DNA of 55,579 nucleotides, taken from assembly GCA_947625675.1 (NCBI GenBank), contig CANQPH010000015.1, forward strand, positions 1 through 55,579. The letters run 5' to 3'. This DNA is from an uncultured Acetatifactor sp. GTDB taxonomy: Bacteria; Bacillota; Clostridia; Lachnospirales; Lachnospiraceae. A program made the translations under genes and the position numbers. The notes under the pieces were generated by a model that made no database searches, was not told the DNA's origin, and saw only the letters and a program-made list of their open reading frames with translations. How positions within the stretch are numbered: the stretch's first letter is position 1; every line of letters starts with the position of its first letter. Shown piece after piece: positions 18,743 through 26,576 of this stretch.

Positions 18743-19680
18743 GGAAGGGCGGAACGAGAGTAAACGGCGATCTGACCGGGAATGGTAAGGAACGGAACAG
18801 GAATGGCAAGAAAGTGACCGGGAAAGGAAACGGCTTGAAAAAGTTCCGGGAGGCGATTTTTTCACCCATGGGCACCCTGGTCATGTTCCTGCTGGCCGTG
18901 GTGATGCTCCTGTCCGGTTCCATTGGAGGGGCCCAGGCTGCCCTGACTTATTTCAGCGAGACTTACAGTTCCCAGGTGCAGATGTACGATATCGGCGTGA
19001 GTCTCTTGGAGAACGGGGAGCCGGTTTCCTGGAGGAATTATAAAAAGGAGGCCAACGGGGATTGGGACGAACAGACCGGGGTCCTTCTGGCCAACATGCT
19101 GGGGGAAGGGGAAAGCCTGCAGCTGGGCAGGACTTATCCGGAACGTTTAAATGTGCGCAACAGCGGCACGATCAATCAGTACGTGAGGGTGACGATTTAT
19201 AAATATTGGATGATCAACGAGGCAGGGGAAGGCGAGGAACCCCGTTATGAGAAATCTTTGGGATCCCAGGCCCTGGATCCCTCCTGGATCCGGCTGCATC
19301 TGCTCTGCGACAAGACGGCGGAGGGCAGCAAGTGGCTCCTGGACGAGGAAGCTTCCACTCCGGAGCGTACCGTGCTGTACTACAGCGATCTGCTGTATTC
19401 CGCAGCCAATGCGGCGGAAGGTCCTTTTGAGACGGAGGACTTTGCCGACACCCTGACCATAGACGGTGCCCTGGCCAACAAGGTGAGCCAGAGCACCGAG
19501 GTGGTGAACAGGGAGGGCGTCAATTATACCAGGATCACCACCACCTACGATTATGACGGGGTGCAGTTCCAGATCGAGGCCAGAGTGGACGCGGTGCAGG
19601 AGCACAATGCGGAAGCGGCGGCCTGGAGCGCCTGGGGCCGGAGGGTGCATGTGTCTGACGGCCATCTGAGCCTGGAGTAA
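18739..19680 (+). CDS. Secreted SipW-type substrate, TasA-like, with long N-terminal extension
   Basis: This 313-residue protein has a 40-residue basic N-terminal extension (Gly/Asn/Lys-rich), then a hydrophobic export segment and AQAALTYFSETYSSQVQM, similar to the AYFT context of SipW substrates. The mature part is beta-rich, with a LNVRNSGTINQYVRVTIYKY segment typical of TasA/camelysin-like domains (an unconjugated beta edge after a G-x-I-N-x-Y turn). It has no sorting signal. It overlaps the preceding gene by four bases and follows GGAGGTGG. It could be a fibre-forming matrix protein; this is inference from family and context. Confidence 0.68.
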   Translation: MRKGGTRVNGDLTGNGKERNRNGKKVTGKGNGLKKFREAIFSPMGTLVMFLLAVVMLLSGSIGGAQAALTYFSETYSSQVQMYDIGVSLLENGEPVSWRNYKKEANGDWDEQTGVLLANMLGEGESLQLGRTYPERLNVRNSGTINQYVRVTIYKYWMINEAGEGEEPRYEKSLGSQALDPSWIRLHLLCDKTAEGSKWLLDEEASTPERTVLYYSDLLYSAANAAEGPFETEDFADTLTIDGALANKVSQSTEVVNREGVNYTRITTTYDYDGVQFQIEARVDAVQEHNAEAAAWSAWGRRVHVSDGHLSLE

Positions 19681-19694
19681 AGGAGGACGGAACC

Positions 19695-20510
19695 GTGAAG
19701 AAGAGAAAAATAATACCTTTGATGCTCGTTCTGTTCCTGGCCCTGACTCCGCTTACAGCCCGGGCGGAGACCTTTTACGGGGGATCCGACTGGAACGTGA
19801 CGTTTACGCCGGAAGCCGCCATGGTCAGCAGCTTCAAGACTCAGGACATGGACGATGTGATCAACGGATTGCAGCCCGGGGACAACGCCATCATCACCCT
19901 GGTGCTGCGGAACGATCATGATACGGAGACCAACTGGTACATGACCAACAAGGTGCTGCATTCCCTGGAGGACCGCAGTACCAACAAGGATACCTACGGC
20001 GGCGCCTATACCTATATCCTGACCTATACGGATCCGTCGGGCACGGAGACCATCCTGTTCAACAGCGACACGGTGGGCGGCGAGAATTCCGACGATGACA
20101 ATGCGGCTGCGGGGGAGGGCCTCCATGAGGCCACGGACGCCCTGGAGGAGTTTTTTTACCTGGATACCCTGGCCAAGGGGCAGAGCGGAACCATCCGCCT
20201 GGAAGTGGCCCTGGACGGGGAGACCCAGGGCAACGATTATCAGGACACTCTGGCGGATCTGCAGATGAATTTCGCCGTGGAACTGAACACTGCGCCTGCC
20301 GTGACCCCGGAACCAGCCCAGCCCCAGCCTTCTTCCGACAGGAGGACGGAGACCCGGAATGACGAGATCGTCTACTTAAGGCCCGTGAAAACGGGGGACG
20401 ACGCCATGTCCATTGGCTTTCTGGCCGTCATGATGGGCGGCGGCGCACTTCTCCTGGGGCTGGCCGTCTATAGTCTGTACCGGAACCGCAGGAGCAGAAA
20501 GGAGGGCTGA
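19695..20510 (+). CDS. Secreted surface protein with KTGD-type sorting signal
   Basis: This 271-residue protein has a classical signal peptide (LMLVLFLALTPLTARA) and a beta domain whose NGLQPGDNAIITLVLRND resembles the ligand-poor beta sandwich of camelysin/TasA-like proteins. A Pro/Gln/Ser linker (TPEPAQPQPSSD) follows. The C-terminus has PVKTGDD, a hydrophobic helix and YRNRRSRKEG, the arrangement of a sortase sorting signal but with KTGD instead of LPXTG. It may be anchored by a sortase of different specificity or simply be a membrane protein. It lies 14 bp after the previous gene and 3 bp before the next. Confidence 0.7.
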   Translation: MKKRKIIPLMLVLFLALTPLTARAETFYGGSDWNVTFTPEAAMVSSFKTQDMDDVINGLQPGDNAIITLVLRNDHDTETNWYMTNKVLHSLEDRSTNKDTYGGAYTYILTYTDPSGTETILFNSDTVGGENSDDDNAAAGEGLHEATDALEEFFYLDTLAKGQSGTIRLEVALDGETQGNDYQDTLADLQMNFAVELNTAPAVTPEPAQPQPSSDRRTETRNDEIVYLRPVKTGDDAMSIGFLAVMMGGGALLLGLAVYSLYRNRRSRKEG

Positions 20511-20513
20511 GAC

Positions 20514-21560
20514 ATGAAGGGAAGAACGAAACTTGTAAAAGCGCTTTCGCTGCTGTGTGCGCTCTGCCTGGTCTGCCTGGTCGGAAGCGTTCCTCTGCCG
20601 GTCAAAGCCCAGGGCTATACCTACACGGTTCGCTTCTTCGTGGGGACCCAGGGGAGCATCAATGAAAAGGGAAGCCTCAACGGGGGCAGGGTTTCTGAGG
20701 ATATGCAGATGCTGGTGTTCGAGAATCTCCAGTACGGCCAGCAGGTTATTTTCAATCAAAACATGATCACCCTGAACGACGGGAGCAAATATTATATCAG
20801 GGGATTGAGGGAGAGCGGCAAGGACAACAACACGGTGGGGGGCTATCCTTCCTTTACCGTGACCGGAGATCAGGATTACGTGGTGGCCTACGGGATTTTG
20901 GGGAGCGCCGTGGCCTATACCGTCAACTACGTGGATCAGAACGGCGGCGCCCTGGCCCCCAGCGAGACTTATTACGGCAACGTGGGCGACAAGGCCGTGA
21001 TCGCATATCTGTATATTGACGGTTATCAGCCCCAGGCCTATAATATTGGTCTGACCCTCAGTGAAAACGCTGCGGACAATGTGATCGATTTCATTTACAC
21101 CCGGATTCCCGAAACGTCTCTTCCGCCCATCGTTCCGCCGGAAGCCGGAACGGGGGGATACACGGACGAAGGGACGACCCTGGTGGACGGCGGAACCGTT
21201 GTCCAGGGGGCGGGCACCAACTTTGACGATCTGAACGGCGGCGGTGCGGGCGGCGCAGGAGCGGGCGGCGGGGATGCGGAAAACATCTCGGACAACGACG
21301 TGCCGTTGGAGCTTCCCGATGAATATTTGGATCTGGATGAAAATCAGACGCCTGCGGGCAACTTCCCGGGCGGTCCCGGGAATGACGGCCTGGACGGCCC
21401 CGGGATTGGAGACAAGGAGCTGCTTCGGCTTGAGATCGGCGCCCTGACCCTCCCCATAACGGTTCGGGTGATGGTGGTGATCGTCTGTTCGCTGGTGATC
21501 ATCCTGTGCGCCAGCGTGGTGCTCGCACAGCAGCTGAAAAGGAAGAAGGCGGATGAGTAA
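20514..21560 (+). CDS. Secreted membrane-anchored protein with MucBP-like domain
   Basis: This 348-residue protein has a signal peptide (LSLLCALCLVCLVGSVPLPVKA) followed by a beta domain. At about residues 140-195 there is a MucBP-like repeat (YTVNYVDQNGGALAPSETY, then GYQPQAYN) of the type found in mucus-binding proteins. A Gly/Ala/Asp-rich linker (GGGAGGAGAGGGDAE) precedes a C-terminal transmembrane helix (VRVMVVIVCSLVIILCASVVL) and the tail KRKKADE. No LPXTG is present, so anchoring is probably by the helix. Its last 8 bases overlap the SipW-type peptidase gene. Confidence 0.7.
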   Translation: MKGRTKLVKALSLLCALCLVCLVGSVPLPVKAQGYTYTVRFFVGTQGSINEKGSLNGGRVSEDMQMLVFENLQYGQQVIFNQNMITLNDGSKYYIRGLRESGKDNNTVGGYPSFTVTGDQDYVVAYGILGSAVAYTVNYVDQNGGALAPSETYYGNVGDKAVIAYLYIDGYQPQAYNIGLTLSENAADNVIDFIYTRIPETSLPPIVPPEAGTGGYTDEGTTLVDGGTVVQGAGTNFDDLNGGGAGGAGAGGGDAENISDNDVPLELPDEYLDLDENQTPAGNFPGGPGNDGLDGPGIGDKELLRLEIGALTLPITVRVMVVIVCSLVIILCASVVLAQQLKRKKADE

Positions 21561-22089
21561 GAATATGGCCGGGGGAAACAAAAGGAGCAGGAAGGGCGGC
21601 GGCCTGCTCCCGGCCCTTTGTAATCTGCTGGGCATAGGGATCCTGCTGTGCATCATCCTTTCCTGTCTGCCCCTGACCCTCCCCAGGTACCTGGGGTACG
21701 AGGTCTACAACGTGGTCAGCGGGAGCATGGAGCCGGAGATCCCGGTGGGGAGCATCCTGTACGTAAAGGCGGAGGCACCGGAGGACATCGCCGAAGGGGA
21801 CGTGATCGCTTTTTACGGAAGCAGCGGAGTGATCGCCCACAGGGTGGTTCGCAATCATCTGGTGGAAGGGGAGTTCACCACGAAAGGGGACGCCAATGCG
21901 GGGGAGGACCTGAACACGGTGTCCTATGCGTCCCTGATCGGAAGGGTGGTTCGCCATTATCCCCTGTTGGGGAGGATGCTCTTTTTGTACAACAGCGGCA
22001 TGGGGAAGCTCTATATCATCTGCCTGGCGGCCTGCGGGGTGATGCTCAATCTCCTGGCCGGGATCCTGCGGGGCAGGAGGACGGGATGA
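21553..22089 (+). CDS. sipW: SipW-type (ER/archaeal-type) signal peptidase I
   Basis: This 178-residue membrane peptidase belongs to the S26B group with a Ser/His/Asp site instead of Ser/Lys. The nucleophile is Ser58 in VVSGSMEPEIPVG, the base is His96 in GVIAHRVV, and the acidic residue is Asp113 in TTKGDANAGED. Hydrophobic helices lie near residues 18-45 and 150-172. In Bacillus, SipW processes TasA and TapA. Here it lies at the end of a run of secreted genes, two with SipW-type signal peptides. It overlaps the preceding gene by 8 bp, showing co-translation. Together with the LepB-type enzyme at 8083, the locus encodes two signal peptidases of different mechanism. Confidence 0.93.
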   Translation: MSKNMAGGNKRSRKGGGLLPALCNLLGIGILLCIILSCLPLTLPRYLGYEVYNVVSGSMEPEIPVGSILYVKAEAPEDIAEGDVIAFYGSSGVIAHRVVRNHLVEGEFTTKGDANAGEDLNTVSYASLIGRVVRHYPLLGRMLFLYNSGMGKLYIICLAACGVMLNLLAGILRGRRTG

Positions 22090-22161
22090 GCAGACTGCGG
22101 GGCCCCTGGCGGCGGGGGATCCGGATATTTATGATAACAGCTGATATTGGAGGCAGGGGGA

Positions 22162-23391
22162 ATGACAGAAGAAACGGAAAAAGATGTGCTGTACTTTAAG
22201 ACTTTTGGACGGTTTTCCCTGACTTGGAACGGAACCGTGCTGACGGGGGGCTCTAGGACGGGGGAATCCCAATTCGCCTACCTGATGCAGTATCTGCTGC
22301 ATAACAGAGAAAAAGGGGTCGGGAGGGACCAGCTGGAGGAGGTCCTGTTCGGGGAGAGGGATATTGCAGACATGCATCATTCCCTGCAGGTGGTCATCTA
22401 TAATACCAAGAAGAGACTTCGGCAGGCCGGACTTCCGGACGTGAACTACATCGAACTGCGGAAAGGTAAATTTTACTGGACGGAAAAAGTGCCCGTGGCG
22501 GAAGACGCCCTGGAATTTGAACAGATGGTTCTTCGGGCGGAGCGGGAGAAAAATCCCCGAAAACAGATGGAGCTCTATTTGAAAGCCTGTTACCAGTACA
22601 AGGGGGAGTTCCTCCAGGAACAAATCGGGGTGCTCTGGGCCATGCAGGAGGCCGGGAAATATAGAAATCTGTTCTGCACCTGCGTGGAACGGGCGGCGGC
22701 CGCCCTCCGGTTTTATCAGGAGTACGGACGGATGGAAGAGCTGGGGCTGTATGCGACGGAGATTCAGCCGCTGTCGGACTGGGAGGTCGTCACCATGGAA
22801 GCCTATGTGGCCCAGGGGCAATATGAGAAGGCCCAGAGGCTGTATGACAACACGGTGGAGTTCTATTCCCAGGAGCAGGGCCTGCGGCCATCCAAAAAGC
22901 TGATGGAGCTTTTGAAACAGCTGGGTTCTCAGATGCTGCACCAGCATGAGAGCCTGGACGACATCCAGGAAGACCTGAGCATGGGGGATGGGGCGGAAAA
23001 TTCCGGCGGGGGAGGATATTTTTGTACCTATCCTGTTTTCCGGGGAATCTACCAGGAGATACAGAGGATGATGGAAAGAGGGGGGCAGTCGGCTTTTTTG
23101 ATGCTTTGCACCGTGGTGGACGGCAAGAAGAATCCCATGAAGGATGGCCCCATGCTGGAGGGACTGTCCAAACGGCTGGAGAGGGCGATTCGGGCCACGG
23201 TCCGCAGCAGCGACATCGTGAATCGTTATGGAAAAGGGCAATACTTGATTCTATTGGTGAACACCACTCGGGAAAACTGCAAGATCGTGCAAAAGAGAAT
23301 CAATCAGCAATTTTTTGTAGGAAGGCAGAGAACGGGCATTCAGTATTACGTGAACAGCGTGTTCAGCGCTCCTTTTGAACCTTTGGAATGA
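22162..23391 (+). CDS. SARP/BTAD-type transcriptional regulator with degenerate GGDEF domain
   Basis: The 409-residue protein starts at ATG 22162, eight bases after GGAGG. Residues 10-105 are an OmpR-type winged helix of SARP regulators (YFKTFGRFSLTWNG, then QLEEVLFGERD and LQVVIYNTKKRLRQAG). Residues 113-260 form the BTAD/TPR helical domain (WEVVTMEAYVAQGQYEKAQ). Residues 285-405 resemble a GGDEF domain: RSSDIVNRYGKGQYLILL matches the R-x-x-D-x-x-x-RYGGDEF context, but the signature reads GKGQY at 357-361, so cyclase activity is very unlikely. It may bind a ligand or only dimerise. It lies 72 bp after sipW and is the obvious regulator of the locus. Confidence 0.83.
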   Translation: MTEETEKDVLYFKTFGRFSLTWNGTVLTGGSRTGESQFAYLMQYLLHNREKGVGRDQLEEVLFGERDIADMHHSLQVVIYNTKKRLRQAGLPDVNYIELRKGKFYWTEKVPVAEDALEFEQMVLRAEREKNPRKQMELYLKACYQYKGEFLQEQIGVLWAMQEAGKYRNLFCTCVERAAAALRFYQEYGRMEELGLYATEIQPLSDWEVVTMEAYVAQGQYEKAQRLYDNTVEFYSQEQGLRPSKKLMELLKQLGSQMLHQHESLDDIQEDLSMGDGAENSGGGGYFCTYPVFRGIYQEIQRMMERGGQSAFLMLCTVVDGKKNPMKDGPMLEGLSKRLERAIRATVRSSDIVNRYGKGQYLILLVNTTRENCKIVQKRINQQFFVGRQRTGIQYYVNSVFSAPFEPLE

Positions 23392-23429
23392 ACGGCACAC
23401 TGTATGCGGCAGGCAGGAGGCGATAGCCC

Positions 23430-23921
23430 ATGGAAAAGTCTCAGTGGTACATCGGCAGTCCCACGGGAGTGGTTCTTTGTATTGACGAGAGAGGGGAAAA
23501 TGGAAATCTGGAGGGGCGTCTCTACCATGGTTATACGGAGGACGAGGTCGAGATTCGGAGCCTGGACCAGCTTCCCCATCTGTTGGAAACGCTTTTTAAC
23601 GAATTGAAATTTCCGTATCCCTCGACGAATGAGAGATCTTTTCGGAAAGAAAACAGGATTCAGAAATCTCAGAAGGAGAAAAGAAAAGTCATGAGTGATG
23701 AGAAGTTGTTGAATAAGCATGGAGATTTGGGGAGTTTTATCATTTGCGTGCAGCACAGGCAGAACAGCAGCTGGCAGGGAAGGATAACGTGGATGGAGAA
23801 CAATAAGACTCTTTATTTCCGCTCCGTCTGGGAATTGATCAAGCTGATCGACAGCGCCCTGGATACGGTGAGCGCCCCGGAAGAAAGCGGCGCCCTGCAG
23901 TCCTGGACGGATGAAATCTAA
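23430..23921 (+). CDS. Small protein with two related ~45-residue repeats
   Basis: This 163-residue protein has no signal peptide or membrane segment. Residues about 12-60 (VVLCIDERGENGNLEGRLYH, then IRSLDQLPHLLETLF) and about 100-148 (FIICVQHRQNSSWQGRITW, then FRSVWELIKLIDSAL) share a layout: beta strand, polar loop, aromatic strand, then an (I/F)RS...L(L/I) helix. A basic linker joins them. I do not recognise a named family. It lies 38 bp after the SARP-like gene with AGGAGG at 23415-23420, so it may be a partner or sensor of that regulator; this is inferred from position only. Confidence 0.72.
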   Translation: MEKSQWYIGSPTGVVLCIDERGENGNLEGRLYHGYTEDEVEIRSLDQLPHLLETLFNELKFPYPSTNERSFRKENRIQKSQKEKRKVMSDEKLLNKHGDLGSFIICVQHRQNSSWQGRITWMENNKTLYFRSVWELIKLIDSALDTVSAPEESGALQSWTDEI

Positions 23922-23931
23922 AAATATCCTG

Positions 23932-23960
23932 TTGGAAAATTTGACATTATGTGATAGAAT
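23932..23960 (+). promoter_or_regulatory. Promoter of mecA
   Basis: TTGGAA at 23932-23937 and TAGAAT at 23955-23960 are separated by 17 bp, with TGTGA just before the -10. It lies in the gap between the small repeat protein and mecA, so mecA can be expressed apart from the surface operon. Confidence 0.6.
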
Positions 23961-24006
23961 AGAAGCGTAACTGGAAGTCGTAGATTCAGGGAAAAGGGTG
24001 AGGGTA

Positions 24007-24756
24007 TTGAGGATCGAACGAATAGACGAACGGACAGTGAAATGCTTCCTGTCAAATGAGGAGTTGGAAGAGTACGATATTTCTTATAAGGATTTCCTTA
24101 TGAGAAGCGAGAAAGCCAGGGAAGTGGTGGAGGTTATCATTGAACAGGCGGAGGAAGAGGTGGGGTACCAGCCTCCCCGGTTCGCTTTCGATCTGCAGAT
24201 CATGATGCTGCCGGACAAGGGCATGATCCTGACGTTTTCAGAGCGGGATCCCAATGCGGACAGCCCGGAAAAGGAATTTTTGGACTGCCTGCGCACTATG
24301 CGGGATATGTTCACCCATGGGGGATGGGCGAAGGCCTTGCAGGGGGAATTGGGGGATGACGAGATGGCCGGACAGCTGGATGCCGATCACCTCGGCGATG
24401 CCCAGGCGATGCTCCGGCAGACGGGAGGCCCCGACGGAGGGCAGGCTCAGCCGGAAGGAGGGTCCAAACCCGCATTTGCGATCTTCCGGTTCCATGATTT
24501 CAGGAGCCTGCGTTCCTTTGCCAGGGCCCTTCCGGAGGATTTGAAGGTGGAGACTTCTCTGTACACCCTCCATGACCAGTATTTTCTGTTCCTGGAGCGG
24601 GGAGAAGCGCCTTATTTGGAGTATAGCCACGCCTGTGTCCAGGCCATGGAATTTTCTTTTGATTTTTCCGCAGACGAGAACCAGAGCCTGTATCTCAAGG
24701 AACACGGCGAATGCTTGATGGCGGAAAATGCCTTGGAAAAATTGAGATCCATCTGA
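24007..24756 (+). CDS. mecA: MecA-type adaptor protein for ClpC
   Basis: MecA delivers substrates to the ClpC/ClpP protease and in Bacillus controls competence and biofilm regulators. The N-domain reads RIERIDERTVKCFLSNEEL, then YDISYKDFLMRSEKAREV, as in MecA. The C-domain (about 155-245) has AIFRFHDFRSLRSFAR, LYTLHDQYFLFLE and an AMEFSFDFS strand. A Gly/Asp/Gln-rich linker separates the two. A TTG start at 24007 after GGTGAGGG fits the family N-terminus; GTG at 23998 would add three residues. It has its own promoter and a terminator at 24781. Its place beside an adhesin/matrix locus suggests it turns over a regulator of that locus; this is inference. Confidence 0.88.
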   Translation: MRIERIDERTVKCFLSNEELEEYDISYKDFLMRSEKAREVVEVIIEQAEEEVGYQPPRFAFDLQIMMLPDKGMILTFSERDPNADSPEKEFLDCLRTMRDMFTHGGWAKALQGELGDDEMAGQLDADHLGDAQAMLRQTGGPDGGQAQPEGGSKPAFAIFRFHDFRSLRSFARALPEDLKVETSLYTLHDQYFLFLERGEAPYLEYSHACVQAMEFSFDFSADENQSLYLKEHGECLMAENALEKLRSI

Positions 24757-24780
24757 ACTACTTACATAAGAAATGCAGCG

Positions 24781-24817
24781 CCCCCGGAGCGGATGACCGC
24801 TTCCGGGGGTATTTTTC
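24781..24817 (+). terminator. Rho-independent terminator after mecA
   Basis: CCCCCGGAGCGG at 24781-24792 pairs with CCGCTTCCGGGGG at 24797-24809 (one bulged base) around loop ATGA, followed by TATTTTT. It separates mecA from the convergent gene ending at 24833. Confidence 0.9.
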
Positions 24818-24832
24818 TGTTCCGGCGTATTT

Positions 24833-26086
24833 TTACCGTTCTGGCCAGGCGAGTTCCGTGTACTGGGAGAGGCAGGGCCCGTCACCCTGGCTGTAGAAGC
24901 TTGTGAAACCGCTGTCTTTCGGCTGGAACATTTCCCGGCTGACGATCTCTCCGCCCTGGGGATCCTGTTTTACGGTCTCCAGGAGGAGATAGGCGGCCTT
25001 CGGATCCGGCGCAATGCGGTCCGGAACCTGGCCGGGCACGTATTCCTTCTGGTCCAGGAGGCGGTTTTCCTCGTCCATCTGGATCAGGCGGATGGATGCG
25101 GGCGCATACATGACGGACAGATTGATCTTGACGCTTGTGGAAAAAGCGATGGTTTCCTCCCCGTTGTAGACGGAGGTGTCCTCCGACAGGGTGGTGCTCC
25201 ACAGGCCGCCCTCGCTGATAGGGCTGTCCTGGGAAAAGGAGTAACCGTTTCCGGCGACGGCATAAATGCTTCCGTCCGGAGACTGGTAGACGGGGTTGAC
25301 ATAACAGGAGAACGTTTCCTCAGCGGAGGGAGTGAAATATATGGTTCCCTCCAGCGTTATTTTGTCATTTCCAAAGTTAGAGACAGTGTCGGCGAAGAAG
25401 TTCTTTCCATCGGAGCTGTTGACCAGGCTCGTGACGGTGCCGTGCTCCCGTTCTTCTTCATAATAGAAAAAAGGAACCCCCTTCACGTCTCCGAACTGGA
25501 ATTCCGGCAGGGTGAAGGTCTCTCCCGTTTCCGGATCCGTATGGGTGACTTCGGTCCGGGCGGCGTAGAGCCGTCCCTGATATTTTTCAGAATCCTCCGC
25601 TGTCACTTGATTATTCTGGAGCAGATCGGCAAGATGGTCCTGCAGATATCCCTCCATGTCAAAAAGATCCAGGTAATCGGTGGTGATCAGCGCCCCGATC
25701 AGACGGTCTTTTCCCTGGGGTACGGCAGCTTCCTCCGCTGCCGCCAAGGGCAGAACCGTGGCCCCCAGCAGGAAGGAAAGGGCCAGCAGGAGCCCGATTC
25801 CGGCCAAAAGGATGCGCTTCCTCTTTTTCGGAGGCATCGGCTTGCTGTTATGCAGTCTGCCGTTCGTTGGGTTGCTGTTTCGCTGCCCGCCGTTCGACAT
25901 TTCGTTGCTTTGCTGCCCGGCATTTGTCGGTTCGTTGCCTCGTTGCTCGCCATTCGACATTTCGTTGTTTTGCTGTCCGCCATTTGTCGATTCGTTGCCT
26001 TGCAATTTGCTGCTCATCGGCTTGCCGTTTTGCAGTTCATTGTTTGCCGATTCGTTATTTCTTGGTTCGCTATTCGTCAGTTCCAT
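24833..26086 (-). CDS. Membrane-anchored exported protein with N-terminal Asn/Gln repeats, third gene of an XRE/DUF2975 operon
   Basis: This 417-residue protein starts at 26086, supported by GGAGGGG just upstream on the minus strand. Residues 10-89 are eight ten-residue units (GNESTNGGQQ, NNEMSNGEQR type). A basic cluster (PPKKRKR) and a transmembrane segment (ILLAGIGLLLALSFLLGATVL) follow, so the repeat tail should be cytoplasmic and the rest outside. The exported part (about 115-417) holds an early ITTDYLDLFDMEGYLQDHL motif and beta-rich segments with FTLPEFQFGDVKGVPFFYY. I do not recognise a named domain. It overlaps the end of the XRE gene by 17 bp, so it belongs to that operon. The conserved core may once have begun near MPPKKRKR. 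Confidence 0.75.
   Translation of the reverse strand: MELTNSEPRNNESANNELQNGKPMSSKLQGNESTNGGQQNNEMSNGEQRGNEPTNAGQQSNEMSNGGQRNSNPTNGRLHNSKPMPPKKRKRILLAGIGLLLALSFLLGATVLPLAAAEEAAVPQGKDRLIGALITTDYLDLFDMEGYLQDHLADLLQNNQVTAEDSEKYQGRLYAARTEVTHTDPETGETFTLPEFQFGDVKGVPFFYYEEEREHGTVTSLVNSSDGKNFFADTVSNFGNDKITLEGTIYFTPSAEETFSCYVNPVYQSPDGSIYAVAGNGYSFSQDSPISEGGLWSTTLSEDTSVYNGEETIAFSTSVKINLSVMYAPASIRLIQMDEENRLLDQKEYVPGQVPDRIAPDPKAAYLLLETVKQDPQGGEIVSREMFQPKDSGFTSFYSQGDGPCLSQYTELAWPER
25820..26059 (-). repeat. 30-bp (10-codon) tandem repeat, eight units
   Basis: The units encode NNESANNELQ, NGKPMSSKLQ, GNESTNGGQQ, NNEMSNGEQR, GNEPTNAGQQ, SNEMSNGGQR, NSNPTNGRLH and a partial NSKPMPPKKR. Alternate units are most alike, so a 60-bp duplication followed the 30-bp one. 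Confidence 0.85.
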
Positions 26087-26339
26087 GATTCCCCTCCGTT
26101 TTCCCGTCTATTTCCGGCTTTTCGTCCGAGTCCAGTTTCCCGTCAAATTTTAAGATATCCCCCACGTCGCAATTCAGATAATAACAAATGCGGTTGATGG
26201 TGCTGAAGCGGATGCCCTTGGCCTTGCCGCTCCGCAGGATGGACAGATTGGCTTCCGTGATCCCCACCTTGGCGCAAAGCTCCTTGGAGGTCATTCCCCG
26301 GGTCTTCAACACGTCTTCCAGATATATTTTGATGGCCAT
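26070..26339 (-). CDS. XRE-family (YozG-like) transcriptional regulator
   Basis: This 89-residue protein is a Cro/CI-type helix-turn-helix: IYLEDVLKTRGMTSKELCAK, then VGITEANLSILRSGKAKGIRF, then TINRICYYLNCDVGDILKF. The C-terminal tail is acidic and low in complexity. The ATG at 26339 is preferred; ATG 26351 has a poorer leader. Small XRE proteins of this type are commonly encoded with DUF2975 membrane proteins, as here. It should bind the palindromes at 27751 and 27793 and so control its own operon. Confidence 0.85.
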   Translation of the reverse strand: MAIKIYLEDVLKTRGMTSKELCAKVGITEANLSILRSGKAKGIRFSTINRICYYLNCDVGDILKFDGKLDSDEKPEIDGKTEGNHGTDE

Positions 26340-26423
26340 ATCTCCTCTCATTCTGCCGCCTGTCGGACGTTGTTCCGACTGCTTGCTTTTTGTTTTTTCG
26401 GAAAGCTTACGTTGTTGTCCTCT

Positions 26424-26560
26424 TTCGCCAGTTCCGGCGGCTTGTCACCGCCTTTTGCAGGCTTGCTCCGACGGCCCGCATTCGCCAGTTCCGGCGGCTT
26501 GTCACCGCCTTTTGCAGGCTTGTTCCGACGGCTGCTTTCGCCAGTTCCGGCGGCTTGCTT
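26424..26560 (-). repeat. 56/57-bp tandem repeat with internal hairpin, between DUF2975 and XRE genes
   Basis: Two nearly identical units (26424-26480 and 26481-26536) and a partial third (from 26537) begin TTCGCCAGTTCCGGCGG. The two full units contain GGCGG and CCGCC separated by seven bases, so their transcript can fold into short hairpins. The array fills most of the 237-bp gap inside the minus-strand operon. I see no gene in it. Confidence 0.85.
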
Positions 26561-26576
26561 CTGCAGCGGCTCGTCT

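Noticed and set aside
26424..26560. CRISPR array
   Set aside because: Units are contiguous with no spacers and there are no cas genes.
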